Assembly: GCA_947459535.1 (NCBI GenBank)
Contig: CANHDY010000005.1
Coordinates: 1 to 36,822, forward strand
Source: Rickettsiales bacterium
GTDB taxonomy: Bacteria > Pseudomonadota > Alphaproteobacteria > Rickettsiales > SXRF01
Length of the DNA stretch: 36,822 bases
Reading direction: 5' to 3'
How positions within the stretch are numbered: position 1 is the first letter of the stretch; every line of letters begins with the position of its first letter. Under the pieces are notes generated by a model. That model did not search any database and was not told the origin of the DNA. It worked only from the letters and a program-made list of their open reading frames with translations. This document shows, in pieces, positions 16,537 to 26,109 of the stretch. Position numbers and translations under genes: made by a program.

Positions 16537-17424
16537 ATGCGCCTATCTAGAAATAATAAGCATATGAATCAATCGGATAATGGATTTACGTTATTGGAGC
16601 TTTCCATTGCGATAACCATCATCGGATTGCTGGTGGGAGGCGTGCTGGTGGGACAGGATCTCATCAAAGCTGCTCAGGTACGATCCACTGTTTCTCAGGT
16701 GCAGTCCTATGAAAGCGCCGCCATGGTGTTCAAAAATAAATATGGATGCCTGCCCGGCGACTGCAGTTCATCGAGCCAGTTTGGTTTCACGTCGGACTGT
16801 TCTGCACTGGGAGCCATCTGCGGCAATGGCACGATTGGCGGACGAACCAACCCAGCGCTGGATACGGACGAATACCGCGTGAGAGAATCATTTGATTTCT
16901 GGCTTCAGCTTTCTGAATCACAGCTGATAGAAGGTCGCTATGCCGGTGCAACAGCCGCCATTGCAGCCAATAATGCTGCGCCCGGCTATGCCTACCCGAC
17001 AACAAAAATCAGCGGCCAGGTTGGCTTGCTAGCAAGTGCGCTGGGCAACAATACCGGCGGACAAAACTATATAAGAACCAGCACAGGCACCACGATTGCC
17101 AGCAGTGCCTTTGCTACGAACCTGTTTCTTCCGATTATCAATTACATGCTCGATAGCAAGTTTGATGACGGGTTTCCAGATAGCGGTAAAATTCAGCTTG
17201 TCAGCGTCTATGAGGGTTGGAGCATGCCCAACCGCGAAATCGAAACGCTGGCAAAGAATGATGGCCTTTATCACAGCTATGGTCCGGCTGGCGCGACATC
17301 GCCCTACTGCGCTACAGATGATGATCCAAGCCTCTACAATGTGGCCAATGTTACGCCATCATTCAGCTATCCCGGCAGACCAGTCACGCCAAATTGCTCC
17401 ATCGCGTTTCAGATGAATTTCTGA
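16537..17424 (+). CDS. Type IV prepilin-like protein
   Basis: A secreted pilin or pseudopilin of 295 residues (286 if ATG 16564 is used). The processing motif is NG followed by FTLLELSIAITIIG, with the +5 Glu present, then a hydrophobic helix to about residue 45. The start at 16537 gives a 16-residue leader with several Arg/Lys, while 16564 gives a 7-residue leader without positive charge. I keep the longer form. The following KNKYGCLPGDC segment is typical of pilin-like proteins. The C-terminal globular part has several Cys residues (for example SPYC and TPNC near the end) that may form disulfides. No pilus assembly genes adjoin it, but a prepilin-peptidase-like gene lies 2 kb away. Confidence 0.85.
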   Translation: MRLSRNNKHMNQSDNGFTLLELSIAITIIGLLVGGVLVGQDLIKAAQVRSTVSQVQSYESAAMVFKNKYGCLPGDCSSSSQFGFTSDCSALGAICGNGTIGGRTNPALDTDEYRVRESFDFWLQLSESQLIEGRYAGATAAIAANNAAPGYAYPTTKISGQVGLLASALGNNTGGQNYIRTSTGTTIASSAFATNLFLPIINYMLDSKFDDGFPDSGKIQLVSVYEGWSMPNREIETLAKNDGLYHSYGPAGATSPYCATDDDPSLYNVANVTPSFSYPGRPVTPNCSIAFQMNF

Positions 17425-17530
17425 AACATCACCGTCAGTGCTGCTGATAAAAAACTTCCTGCTTGCATAGCAGCCATAAAAACGACTATTTTGCTGCACA
17501 TTTAAACATTTCCATCAAAAACATAGGCTT

Positions 17531-19351
17531 ATGTGTGGCATCCTTGGCATTACTGGGAACAAACCCGCAGCAGAGCGCATCCTCGAGGGGCTGCGCCAGC
17601 TGGAATATCGCGGCTATGATTCTGCGGGCATTGCCACGCTGACCCATGGCGGCATTGAACGCCGGCGCGCGCAGGGCAAGCTGAATCATCTGGCTGATGA
17701 GCTCAAAAAAGCACCTCTTCCCGGCACCACCGGCATCGGCCACACACGATGGGCAACCCACGGCGCGCCGAGCGAGACCAATGCCCACCCCCACGCCACG
17801 GATAAGGTCGCGGTGGTGCATAATGGCATTATCGAAAATTTCAAAGAGATTAAAGATCGCCTGATCGCGCGCGGCCACCGTTTCTACAGCCAGACCGATA
17901 CCGAAGTCGTGCCCGTGCTGGTAACTGATCTTCTGAGCGAAGGGCTAAGCCCGCGCGACGCCGTGATGCAGGCGCTGGGAGAGCTGCGCGGCGCCTATGC
18001 GCTGGCGCTTATTTTTGCGGATCATCCAGATTTAGTAATTGCTGCGCGAAACGGCCCGCCGCTAGCCATCGGCTATGGCGAGGGCGAGAATTACCTCGGT
18101 TCGGATGCGATTGCATTATCGCACCTCACCAGCCGCATCACTTATCTGGAAGATGGGGACTGGGCGGTCATCACCCCCGGTAGCGTCACCATCTATGACA
18201 GCAGCCATCAGGAAACATCCCGGCCAGTGCTGCAATCTGCATACAGCAGCGGCGCCATCGCCAAAGGCAATTACCGCCACTACATGCAGAAAGAAATTTA
18301 CGAGCAGCCGGGCGTGGTCGGCGAAACCCTCAAACTTTACTGCAACCCGGATACACTCACCACCACCCTGCCCACGCTGCCGTTTGATCTTGCGGCCATC
18401 CAGCGCGTACAGCTGGTGGCGTGCGGCACATCATACTATGCGGCCAGCGTCGCGAAATACTGGATAGAGTCGATGGCGCGCCTGCCGGTGGATGTTGATA
18501 TTGCTTCGGAATATCGTTATCGCCAGCCGATTATTGATAAAAACACGCTATGCGTTGTCATTTCGCAATCAGGCGAAACTGCCGATACGCTCGCGGTGCT
18601 GCGCATGGTCAAACCCATTCAGCCGACGCTGGCTATTGTCAACGTGCCGGAAAGCACCATCGCACGAGAAGCAGGCGCCGTACTGCACACCTATGCCGGG
18701 CCGGAAATCGGCGTGGCCTCCACCAAAGCTTTCACCACCCAGCTCGCCACGCTTGCCTGCCTGACGCTGGCACTGGCGGATGCCCGCAAATCTGCGCCAG
18801 TAGAGCAGCTGAAAGCGTGGTGTTCGCATCTGCTTGAAGTACCAGTGCTGATGAATGAAGCGCTGCACCATGATCACGCGCTGCAGGCACTGGCCAGCAA
18901 CCTGATGCATGCGCGCGATATGCTCTATATCGGTCGCGGCACCAGCTATGCCATCGCCATGGAAGGCGCGCTGAAAATGAAAGAAATTTCCTATATTCAT
19001 GCCGAAGCCTACGCCGCAGGCGAGCTCAAACATGGCCCCATTGCGCTGATTGATGAGCAGGTGCCGATTATGGTGCTCGCGCCCAGCGATAGCTGGTTTG
19101 AAAAAACCGCCTCCAACCTTCAGGAGGCCGCAGCGCGCGGCGGCCGCATTGTGCTCGTTACGGATAAAAAAGGCGCAGATGCCACAGGCGATATGGCCAG
19201 CGCCACCATCGTCATGCCAACATGTGACGCGTTTGTCGCGCCCCTGCTCTATGCGCTGCCCATGCAGCTGCTCGCCTATCATACGGCTGTACTCAAAGGC
19301 ACGGATGTTGACCAGCCGAGAAATCTTGCCAAGTCTGTCACTGTGGAATAA
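17531..19351 (+). CDS. glmS: Glutamine-fructose-6-phosphate aminotransferase (isomerizing)
   Basis: Makes glucosamine-6-phosphate from fructose-6-phosphate and glutamine, the first committed step to UDP-GlcNAc for peptidoglycan and lipopolysaccharide. The 606-residue length is standard. Cys2 (MCGILG) is the glutaminase nucleophile, with GHTRWATHG and the HNGIIENF loop in the N-terminal domain. Two SIS sugar-isomerase domains follow (CGTSYYA and SQSGETADT, then GRGTSYAIAMEGALKMKEI). The C-terminus NLAKSVTVE is the conserved end. The 106 bases upstream contain no obvious glmS riboswitch or ribozyme. It is convergent with the prepilin-peptidase-like gene, 12 bases away. Confidence 0.98.
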   Translation: MCGILGITGNKPAAERILEGLRQLEYRGYDSAGIATLTHGGIERRRAQGKLNHLADELKKAPLPGTTGIGHTRWATHGAPSETNAHPHATDKVAVVHNGIIENFKEIKDRLIARGHRFYSQTDTEVVPVLVTDLLSEGLSPRDAVMQALGELRGAYALALIFADHPDLVIAARNGPPLAIGYGEGENYLGSDAIALSHLTSRITYLEDGDWAVITPGSVTIYDSSHQETSRPVLQSAYSSGAIAKGNYRHYMQKEIYEQPGVVGETLKLYCNPDTLTTTLPTLPFDLAAIQRVQLVACGTSYYAASVAKYWIESMARLPVDVDIASEYRYRQPIIDKNTLCVVISQSGETADTLAVLRMVKPIQPTLAIVNVPESTIAREAGAVLHTYAGPEIGVASTKAFTTQLATLACLTLALADARKSAPVEQLKAWCSHLLEVPVLMNEALHHDHALQALASNLMHARDMLYIGRGTSYAIAMEGALKMKEISYIHAEAYAAGELKHGPIALIDEQVPIMVLAPSDSWFEKTASNLQEAAARGGRIVLVTDKKGADATGDMASATIVMPTCDAFVAPLLYALPMQLLAYHTAVLKGTDVDQPRNLAKSVTVE

Positions 19352-19363
19352 GGGCTGCTTAAC

Positions 19364-20134
19364 CTACCAGAACGTCGGTAGCACCGCGCCATAGAGCGCA
19401 CACAGCATCACCGCCAGCCCAAATGCCGCCGTGTAAGGCGCATGCATCAAACGCAGCTTGCCAACCAGCCAGAACAGCAACCAGAAGGCAGCGTAAAGCA
19501 CAAGAAATTGCGGCAGCAGCGCAGCGCCCACGCAAAGCCCGCCCACCACCAGCACCAGCGCCGGCGGCGGCAAGGTGTATATATGCCCGACCTTCACCAG
19601 CTTTTTTCGCCATATCAACGCTGCAATCAGCAGCGCATACAGCGCCCCCTCCACCATCGGATAAATACTGTGATCCATCAGTAGCCGCAGCATCGCGCCG
19701 GAAACCGCCACCACCACCAGCATGTTTTTTAGCACCAGAGCTTCATTGGCGTGAATCGCTGCAAGTACAATCAGAAAAACCCCAAGCATGGTGACCAATA
19801 GAAACTGCTCACCATAATTAAACTTGAAGTAAGCAAGCACCAATAGCGCGGCGACCAGCAGCTCCGTCCAGGTATGCGAAACAGGAAACGGCGTTTTGCA
19901 ATAACGGCAGCGATGCCGCAGCATCACTGCAGAAATTACAGGAAAAAGATCTTTGGTCGCAAGCGGCGTGCCGCAATGGCCGCAATAAGGCGGCTTATCC
20001 AGAATCAAGCGACCACGTGGCAGGCGGTGCACCAGACTGCAGGCATAATTCCCAATCGCAAAGCCCACGGCAATCGCCCAGATAACACCGCTGAGCACAT
20101 AGGCAATCTTGACATCCAGCACACCGTCAAACAT
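19364..20134 (-). CDS. Prepilin-peptidase-like protein lacking both catalytic aspartates
   Basis: A 256-residue polytopic membrane protein with the layout of the PilD/A24 family. The N-terminal segment IGNYACSLVHRLPRG is followed by a zinc-type C51xxC54-x21-C76xxC79 site, the same spacing as in PilD. A hydrophobic peptidase-like domain follows and ends in CALYG. The two active-site Asp positions appear to be His128 (in AAIHANEAL, where the family has IDxxxxxxP) and His184 (in VGHIYTL, where the family has GDVKL). Aspartyl prepilin cleavage is therefore unlikely. The protein might keep the methyltransferase or zinc-domain role, or have a new role. Its start overlaps the upstream EAL-like gene by one base. 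Confidence 0.8.
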   Translation of the reverse strand: MFDGVLDVKIAYVLSGVIWAIAVGFAIGNYACSLVHRLPRGRLILDKPPYCGHCGTPLATKDLFPVISAVMLRHRCRYCKTPFPVSHTWTELLVAALLVLAYFKFNYGEQFLLVTMLGVFLIVLAAIHANEALVLKNMLVVVAVSGAMLRLLMDHSIYPMVEGALYALLIAALIWRKKLVKVGHIYTLPPPALVLVVGGLCVGAALLPQFLVLYAAFWLLFWLVGKLRLMHAPYTAAFGLAVMLCALYGAVLPTFW

Positions 20135-21408
20135 CAGTTCGCCACCGCCAGTGTGGGTGTGACCAGCGAATCAATAAACCGCCCCTGAAAGAGTGTGATA
20201 CCAAGGCCATGGCCATAATCGACCGCCAGCTTATTATCACACCGGCATAAAATCACACGGTTATGCCCACAATCGGCGACCGCTTTCGCCAGCTCAACAT
20301 TCTGACGGCTGCTGAGATCCGATTCCACATCCGCGTTCCACTGCACTTTCAGCAAATCCAGCGACAATCTCTTGCGATCAATATTGATAAAGCTATTGAT
20401 GGTCAGCCCATCGAGGCACACACGATAGCCCATTTTCTGCGCCTGCGAACGAGCGAGTGTGAAGGCAGACATATCTGCAAACACATCCACCACCGGTAGC
20501 TCAAGCACCACCGATGATTTGATCTCCGGCGCCAGCATCGCATCAAACGCATCAAAATGTTCGGAAAGCAGCGTTTCTACATTCAGGTTGATGCTGACCG
20601 GATTCAGCCGCAGCGAAACCGCATCACGACGTATCAGATCCAGCACGCGTTCATCCATGGCGCAGCTGAGATATTTAAACAACCATCGATTCGTGAGCAT
20701 GTGGGAATCGGCCACCAACACCTGCCGAAGCTGTGGAATATGCAGGTAACACTCGTCAAACAGGCGGCGTGCAGAAAAATTCTGCCCCACGACACAGACC
20801 GGCTGGCGACGCATCACCGACGCCAGATCCACCGATCGAATCTCTGCTTCAATAGCCTCAAAAAGCGGCAGGCCAGCGCTCACCTGCGATGGCTGCGACG
20901 GCGCTGAAGCGGCCGGAGTTACTGTTCTCACAGATTCCAGCACAGGCGTGCGAGGCGAGGATTCTGTCTGGCGTTCTGGCTGTGTGGTTTTACGAGCTGC
21001 AGCGGCCATGCGGCGATTGCACATTTCGGCAAAACCATTCCAATCACGCGCAAGATCATAAATCGTGCAGAAATCAGGGTTTTCATGGCCTTCATCGGTA
21101 TAGGCGAGCGGATCGTCCATGTAGAGATACCGCAGCTGAAACACCAGCTTGTTCAGCACTGTTTTTTCCAGCTGCTGCACCAGCACAATAATGCCATGAT
21201 CCTGCAGCAGAAAAATACCGCCTTCATAGGTTTTGAGCAGGTCGTTAATCAGGTTAATAGCGATTTTCACCTGATATTCACTCTGATATTGCTCAAGCAG
21301 ATCGGAGAGCTTGAAGTGCACCGCTTGCCACCCCTGCGGGTCGCGGATGGTGCTCAGCATATCCACCAGCTTAGCTTCTGCAGAACGCATGATGATCGCG
21401 ATCGTCAT
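20134..21408 (-). CDS. Degenerate EAL-domain-like protein
   Basis: A soluble 424-residue protein. Residues about 10-135 form a helical N-terminal part I do not recognise, followed by a Pro/Ser/Thr linker (about 140-180). The C-terminal part (about 190-412) follows the EAL fold pattern, with VSINLN (Asn274), LEL (Glu303), CLDGL (Asp333), LLKVQ (Lys354) and LFQG (Gln408). The EAL signature itself is absent. The second Asp of DDFG is Gly, and the AEGVE segment reads LCRCDNK. Cyclic-di-GMP hydrolysis is unlikely, but binding or a protein-interaction role is possible. The start lies 3 bases after the stop of the AsmA-like gene, and the stop overlaps the next gene. Confidence 0.65.
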   Translation of the reverse strand: MTIAIIMRSAEAKLVDMLSTIRDPQGWQAVHFKLSDLLEQYQSEYQVKIAINLINDLLKTYEGGIFLLQDHGIIVLVQQLEKTVLNKLVFQLRYLYMDDPLAYTDEGHENPDFCTIYDLARDWNGFAEMCNRRMAAAARKTTQPERQTESSPRTPVLESVRTVTPAASAPSQPSQVSAGLPLFEAIEAEIRSVDLASVMRRQPVCVVGQNFSARRLFDECYLHIPQLRQVLVADSHMLTNRWLFKYLSCAMDERVLDLIRRDAVSLRLNPVSINLNVETLLSEHFDAFDAMLAPEIKSSVVLELPVVDVFADMSAFTLARSQAQKMGYRVCLDGLTINSFINIDRKRLSLDLLKVQWNADVESDLSSRQNVELAKAVADCGHNRVILCRCDNKLAVDYGHGLGITLFQGRFIDSLVTPTLAVAN

Positions 21409-21411
21409 GGC

Positions 21412-24189
21412 TTAATTCCCAATAATACGTTTTGATACATAAGCTTCCAGCGAGTCGGTATCCGTGGTCATGTCCGCATCGTCGACCGAGCCGGTAAGCT
21501 GCACACTGAGTGTCGGCACGGTTTCCGAAGTCATGGCAGGAAACTGGAATAAAGTCGAGAGATTCATCGTCCAGGGTATCAGCCTGAGCTCACCGGTAAG
21601 GTTCCCGACCATGTTGCCAGATTTAAGTGTGATCCCAGGCGTACGCACCAGCCCGTTTTTTATGTTTAGATAGCCTTCCATGGAAAATTCCGTACTGCCA
21701 TTAGGCAGTGCCAGATTCACGTTGGTCACCACATCGGCCGTCGTGCGCGACACCGCAACCGTATCCACCACACTTCTGAGGTTAAAGTTCGACACATTCA
21801 CCCCAACCCCGTTCAGCGTTAGCTTGGCATCTGCCTGCTGCACCCACGATAGCGGGTTGACACCAGATGTCGTTATCGTACCACTCACACCCAGCCTGCC
21901 GGTGATATTGGTGCGCTTGCTGAAGGTGGCAATAATTTCTGCAAGATCAGCATTGGTGATGGTAAAGCCAAGCGATGTGCTCGGCACCTTGCCACCGTCG
22001 AGTGTGCCGGTAATTTCGCAGCGCCCCTGCCAGAAACCAAAATTAAGTGCCTGAATGGTCAGCACACGGTCACGCAGCACCGACTTCATGCGAAAGCGCT
22101 GAAACACCGTATCACGGTGAATCAGCCGCCCAAGGCTGATATCGAAAGTAGCGTTATACCCCTCCATCCAGCCCATATCAAATAGCTCCTCAGACCACGC
22201 TTTGCCGCCCTGCTGGCTTGGTTTCAGCGCGGCAATATCCGTTTCTGCAACCTTGTCTGACTCAGCGTCAGTAGCACCTGCGGCATTTTCCGGCGCAGCC
22301 ATGAAATAGCGTGTGTTCAGATCGCTGCTATCGTTATAGACTACGGTAAAGTAAGGCACATCGCTTTTCACATTCAGATTAAAGCTCGCCTCAACCGTGT
22401 GGCTCGGATAGTAAAAGCGCAGGTTATAAATGCCAAATTCTCCCTCTTGCGCAAAAAGCCTAAACGCCGCAGACTGCCCTGGCATATCCAGAAACGTAAA
22501 ACCATCCACAATCACTTTGAAATCAACACTCGTTTTCAGTTTTTTGAGCCAGCTGAAATTCATGCTTTTATCAAAGCGCAGAAAATAATCGCTTTTATTC
22601 TGGCTGGAGCGACCTTCGCGCCACACATCGCGGAAATAATCAAAGTTAATATCGCGCAGCTTTACATCCGCCTCAATGCGTGGCTTGCCGTCAAAATACG
22701 CCACCATACCGCCACTCAGATTCAGCTCATTAAGCTTCACATCAGCCTCCGAAAGCCGCACCTGCTCCGGCGAGATAAACAGATTTGAGCGCACCGAAAA
22801 CGCGCCAAACCCTGCCTCCGGCAAATCGCCTGCGTTAGGGTCAAGCAGGGTCATCACTTCGCGCAGGCTGGAACCCTGCGATTCCATGGATCCCTCAAAG
22901 CGCAGGTTTTTGGATGCGCCTTGTGAAATGATACCAAACAGCGACAGCGACGCATCACCCGGCAGCTGTATTCCCAGCTGATTAATGGTAATGGCAGCAT
23001 CTTCCATCTCCGCAGAGATCCTTGCCTTCTGCCAGATTTTATCCCCCACCAGCACCGTCTCAGCCGCGGCGATCACACTCAGTCTAAGCTGGTCAGGCAG
23101 CGCCATCTCCGGCTTTTCAAATTCATCGCGCATCAGCGCCGCTGCATCTGGTTTTCTCTGTTCAGCGAGCAGCAAAGCCAGCGCCTGCCAGTCATGAAAT
23201 TGAAACTGTGAAAATTCTGCCTTCACATCAAACGCAGGCGCTTTGTCCCATGCAAAGCTGATGCTACCGGATGCTTTTGAACCCAGCCCTTCAAAGACCG
23301 CTTCTTTCAGCGCTACCGCCCAACCATCCTGCGACCAGACACCCGCAAGTTTTATCGGTAGTAACGGCTGCGATACATTCTGCGCCGGGGTTGATGGCTG
23401 CGTCGAAAGCCAGTAGTTCAGATCTTCGATACGGCTTGCAAAATCACCGCTGATGCGCAGCTTCTCATCCACATAGCCGAGCTGGCCTTTTAGCGTAATT
23501 TCGTCATTCCTGCTGGCAAGACGAACATCCAGCGGGCGCAAACCATCTGGCGTCGGCGCTGGCGCAAGCGCTGCATTCAAGCGCAGCTTATGCCCCGCAA
23601 TCTCAGCACCACCGGAAAGATTCAGCTGGCTACCGGTATTGATCGTCAGATTAATATTCCTGATGGGTAGCGCCTGATTACTCAGGTCGTTGTAATAAAA
23701 CACTCTGCCACTGACAAACACCAGCTCCATCGGCCGCGTAGGCTCGCCGGAGCGCAGCATCGGCTCGAGCAGATCCTGTGCCAGCCAGTCCCAGTGCACT
23801 TTACCATCATTGGCTCGGCGCATCTCAAGCAGCGAATTTTCGAAAGTAATCGATGAAACGGCAATCTGATCCGAAAAAAGCGATAGCATATCCGCGCTGA
23901 TATACACAGCCTGAGCCGTGAAGGTCGGGGCGGGGTCTTTATCGTCGATACCGCGCAGTTCCAACCCCGGCACAAAAAGACCGGGCGTTGGCAAGAGCCG
24001 CGCCGTCACACGCCCTTTGATGACGACATCTTTGCCTGTACGCTCCTTGATGGTGCGAATAATCTGCTCGCGGTAATCCTTGGTATCGATGAAGCCTTGC
24101 GCCACCAGCGTCACACCAAGCAGCAGCAGCACGCCAGCCGCCACGCCAACCAACTTTCGCAGAACAGACTGAAATGAGTGTTTAATCAT
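21412..24189 (-). CDS. AsmA family protein
   Basis: A 925-residue envelope protein with one N-terminal membrane helix (about 12-32) and a very long beta-rich periplasmic body. The N-terminal AsmA domain is shown by IKERTGKDVVIKGRVTARLLPTPGLFVPGLELRG. The C-terminal AsmA_2-like region has TNITGRLGVSGTITTSG, VSNFNLRSVVDTV and a late GELRLIPWTMNL. AsmA-like proteins are related to VPS13-type bridges and are thought to move phospholipid between inner and outer membranes or affect outer-membrane assembly. It is the first gene of a three-gene minus-strand operon with the EAL-like and prepilin-peptidase-like genes. The 63 bases upstream separate it from metW. Confidence 0.88.
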   Translation of the reverse strand: MIKHSFQSVLRKLVGVAAGVLLLLGVTLVAQGFIDTKDYREQIIRTIKERTGKDVVIKGRVTARLLPTPGLFVPGLELRGIDDKDPAPTFTAQAVYISADMLSLFSDQIAVSSITFENSLLEMRRANDGKVHWDWLAQDLLEPMLRSGEPTRPMELVFVSGRVFYYNDLSNQALPIRNINLTINTGSQLNLSGGAEIAGHKLRLNAALAPAPTPDGLRPLDVRLASRNDEITLKGQLGYVDEKLRISGDFASRIEDLNYWLSTQPSTPAQNVSQPLLPIKLAGVWSQDGWAVALKEAVFEGLGSKASGSISFAWDKAPAFDVKAEFSQFQFHDWQALALLLAEQRKPDAAALMRDEFEKPEMALPDQLRLSVIAAAETVLVGDKIWQKARISAEMEDAAITINQLGIQLPGDASLSLFGIISQGASKNLRFEGSMESQGSSLREVMTLLDPNAGDLPEAGFGAFSVRSNLFISPEQVRLSEADVKLNELNLSGGMVAYFDGKPRIEADVKLRDINFDYFRDVWREGRSSQNKSDYFLRFDKSMNFSWLKKLKTSVDFKVIVDGFTFLDMPGQSAAFRLFAQEGEFGIYNLRFYYPSHTVEASFNLNVKSDVPYFTVVYNDSSDLNTRYFMAAPENAAGATDAESDKVAETDIAALKPSQQGGKAWSEELFDMGWMEGYNATFDISLGRLIHRDTVFQRFRMKSVLRDRVLTIQALNFGFWQGRCEITGTLDGGKVPSTSLGFTITNADLAEIIATFSKRTNITGRLGVSGTITTSGVNPLSWVQQADAKLTLNGVGVNVSNFNLRSVVDTVAVSRTTADVVTNVNLALPNGSTEFSMEGYLNIKNGLVRTPGITLKSGNMVGNLTGELRLIPWTMNLSTLFQFPAMTSETVPTLSVQLTGSVDDADMTTDTDSLEAYVSKRIIGN

Positions 24190-24252
24190 GGCTCGCTTGG
24201 AATATCATCACGAACAGATATCGTAGGGAGTATTCCATAATTTTTCACTAAA

Positions 24253-24858
24253 TTATTTTGTAATCATGAAAACACCCTGCTCGCCACACAGGTTGGCAAG
24301 CAAGCCATAGCGGGAAAATCTTGCTGGCGCGCCCTGATGCGACACCCATAAACGCTGCTCAATCGTCAGGCCCAGCGTTTCGCACAGCACCACAAAATCA
24401 CGAATCGTGCAGAAATGAATATTCGGCGTATCGTACCACTGATAGCTGAGGCTGCGCGTCACCGGCATACGGCCATGCCACAGCAGGTAAAAACGGTTTT
24501 TCCAGTGGCCGAAATTCGGCACCGACACAATCGCATGACGGCCAATACGCACCAGCTGTTCCAGCACTTCTCTGGGGTTATCCAGCGCCTGCAGCGTCTG
24601 GCTGAGAATGGCATAGTCATAGGCCTGCGTCGGATAATAGGCAAGATCGCTGCCGGCATCGCCCTGAATCACCGAAAGTCCGCGCGCAATGGCACGATTA
24701 ACGCGCTGCTGGTTGATTTCAATGCCACGGCCACGAATCGCTTTTTCACGCTGCAACCAATCGAGCAGGTCGCCCTCGCCGCAGCCAATATCAATCACAC
24801 TGGCGCCGTGGGGCACCATGCTGGCAATCGCCTGTAAATCGACACGAAGCAGGCTCAT
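24253..24858 (-). CDS. metW: Methionine biosynthesis protein MetW
   Basis: A 201-residue class I methyltransferase-like protein that partners MetX in the acyl-homoserine step of methionine synthesis. It shows [10 protein letters not shown] at the start, the SAM-type motif [22 protein letters not shown] and [12 protein letters not shown], all typical of MetW. ATG 24858 was chosen because it overlaps the metX stop as ATGA, a common coupling. An ATG four codons further upstream is the alternative. It lies directly downstream of metX, as in other alphaproteobacteria. Confidence 0.94.
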   Translation of the reverse strand: MSLLRVDLQAIASMVPHGASVIDIGCGEGDLLDWLQREKAIRGRGIEINQQRVNRAIARGLSVIQGDAGSDLAYYPTQAYDYAILSQTLQALDNPREVLEQLVRIGRHAIVSVPNFGHWKNRFYLLWHGRMPVTRSLSYQWYDTPNIHFCTIRDFVVLCETLGLTIEQRLWVSHQGAPARFSRYGLLANLCGEQGVFMITK

Positions 24859-26015
24859 ACCACGCCCCATTTTCGTGCTGATCCATCCAGAAACCCCTGC
24901 AATGTTTCATCAAACACCGGCAAATCAAGCAGAAAGGAATCATGTCCCTTATCGCTATCGATCTCCGCATAGCTGACATCCGCGGCCACTGCGTTCAGTG
25001 CACGCACCAGCTGCTTGCTCTCAAAAGGGGTGTACAGCCAGTCGCTGGTAAAGGCCACCACCAGAAACCTGACCGGCGTGCCGGCAAACACCTCCGCAAG
25101 ACCATGCTTGCCTCCGCTCGTCAGGTCAAAATAGCTGGCAGCGCGGGTGAGGTAGAGGTAACTGTTCGCATCAAAGCGATCGACAAAGCTCATGCCCTGA
25201 TGACGCAGGTAGCTTTCAATCGTAAAATCCGCATCAAACCCATAAGTGTAGTGCTCTCGGTTTTGCAGGCTGCGGCCGAATTTTTCCTGCAGCATCGCTT
25301 CTGAAAGATAGGTCACATGCGCCGCCATCCGCGCCACAGCCAGCCCCTTGCTGGGATACTGGCGCTGCTGAATGTAGCTGCCGCCGCACCAGCTGGGATC
25401 GGCCATAATCGCCTGACGACCAATTTCATGAAACGCGATATTCTGAGCAGACTGGCGAGTGGCGGTGGCAATCACCGCTGCTGATTGAACACGCTGGGGA
25501 AATCGCACCGTCCATTCCAGCGCCTGCATACCACCCATGGATCCGCCCACCACCGCAAACAGCCGTTCAATACCAAGATAGTCCAGCAGCAGCGCCTGCG
25601 CCTGCACCATGTCGCCCATAGTGATAAACGGAAAATCCAGCCCATAAGGCTCGCCGGTGTCAGGGTTTGTTTCTTTCGGGCCAAACGAGCCCATGCAGCC
25701 GCCCAGCACATTGCTGCACACCACAAAAAAACGATCCGTATCAATCGGCTTACCGGCGCCGACCATGCGGTGCCACCAGCCGTCTTTTCCAGTGACGGGG
25801 TGAGTGCCGCACACATACTGATCCCCGGTTAAAGCGTGGCAGATTAAAATCGCATTGCTGCGCTCGGCGTTCAGTGTGCCGTAGGTCTGGTAGGCAATGG
25901 GAATATCACGCACGCTGGCGCCATTTTCCAGCTTCAGCGGCGTGCTGCCAGCGAGGCACACCACATGCCCCACTTCAACCTGCCGGTACGATGCACCAAA
26001 GAAAGAAACCACCAT
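24855..26015 (-). CDS. metX: Homoserine O-acetyltransferase/O-succinyltransferase (MetX)
   Basis: Activates homoserine with an acyl group from acetyl- or succinyl-CoA for methionine synthesis. It is an alpha/beta hydrolase with nucleophile Ser159 in GGSMGGMQ, Asp325 in TSDWLY and His358 in KGHDSF. The N-terminal part has [25 protein letters not shown]. From ATG 26015 the protein has 386 residues, the usual size. An in-frame ATG at 26081 would add 22 residues and leave only 28 bases to the divergent chorismate mutase start, so I prefer the shorter form, though neither has a clear ribosome binding site. Acyl donor choice cannot be judged safely by eye. Confidence 0.93.
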   Translation of the reverse strand: MVVSFFGASYRQVEVGHVVCLAGSTPLKLENGASVRDIPIAYQTYGTLNAERSNAILICHALTGDQYVCGTHPVTGKDGWWHRMVGAGKPIDTDRFFVVCSNVLGGCMGSFGPKETNPDTGEPYGLDFPFITMGDMVQAQALLLDYLGIERLFAVVGGSMGGMQALEWTVRFPQRVQSAAVIATATRQSAQNIAFHEIGRQAIMADPSWCGGSYIQQRQYPSKGLAVARMAAHVTYLSEAMLQEKFGRSLQNREHYTYGFDADFTIESYLRHQGMSFVDRFDANSYLYLTRAASYFDLTSGGKHGLAEVFAGTPVRFLVVAFTSDWLYTPFESKQLVRALNAVAADVSYAEIDSDKGHDSFLLDLPVFDETLQGFLDGSARKWGVV

Positions 26016-26109
26016 CCTTTCTTGATAGGTGATGCGTGTGAGCGGGTCAAGCGCCTGCCGCCCTCGAGTTGCGCTTGCCATTTTCCGGCGCGTCCATTAT
26101 CGCTCAGGC

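Noticed and set aside
17425-17530. Possible glmS leader ribozyme or riboswitch
   Set aside because: The 106-base leader is too short and shows no glmS ribozyme core. That element is known mainly from Gram-positive bacteria.
18569-19282. Minus-strand open frame of 237 codons inside glmS
   Set aside because: It is antisense to a complete and conserved glmS and has Gly/His-rich composition without domains.
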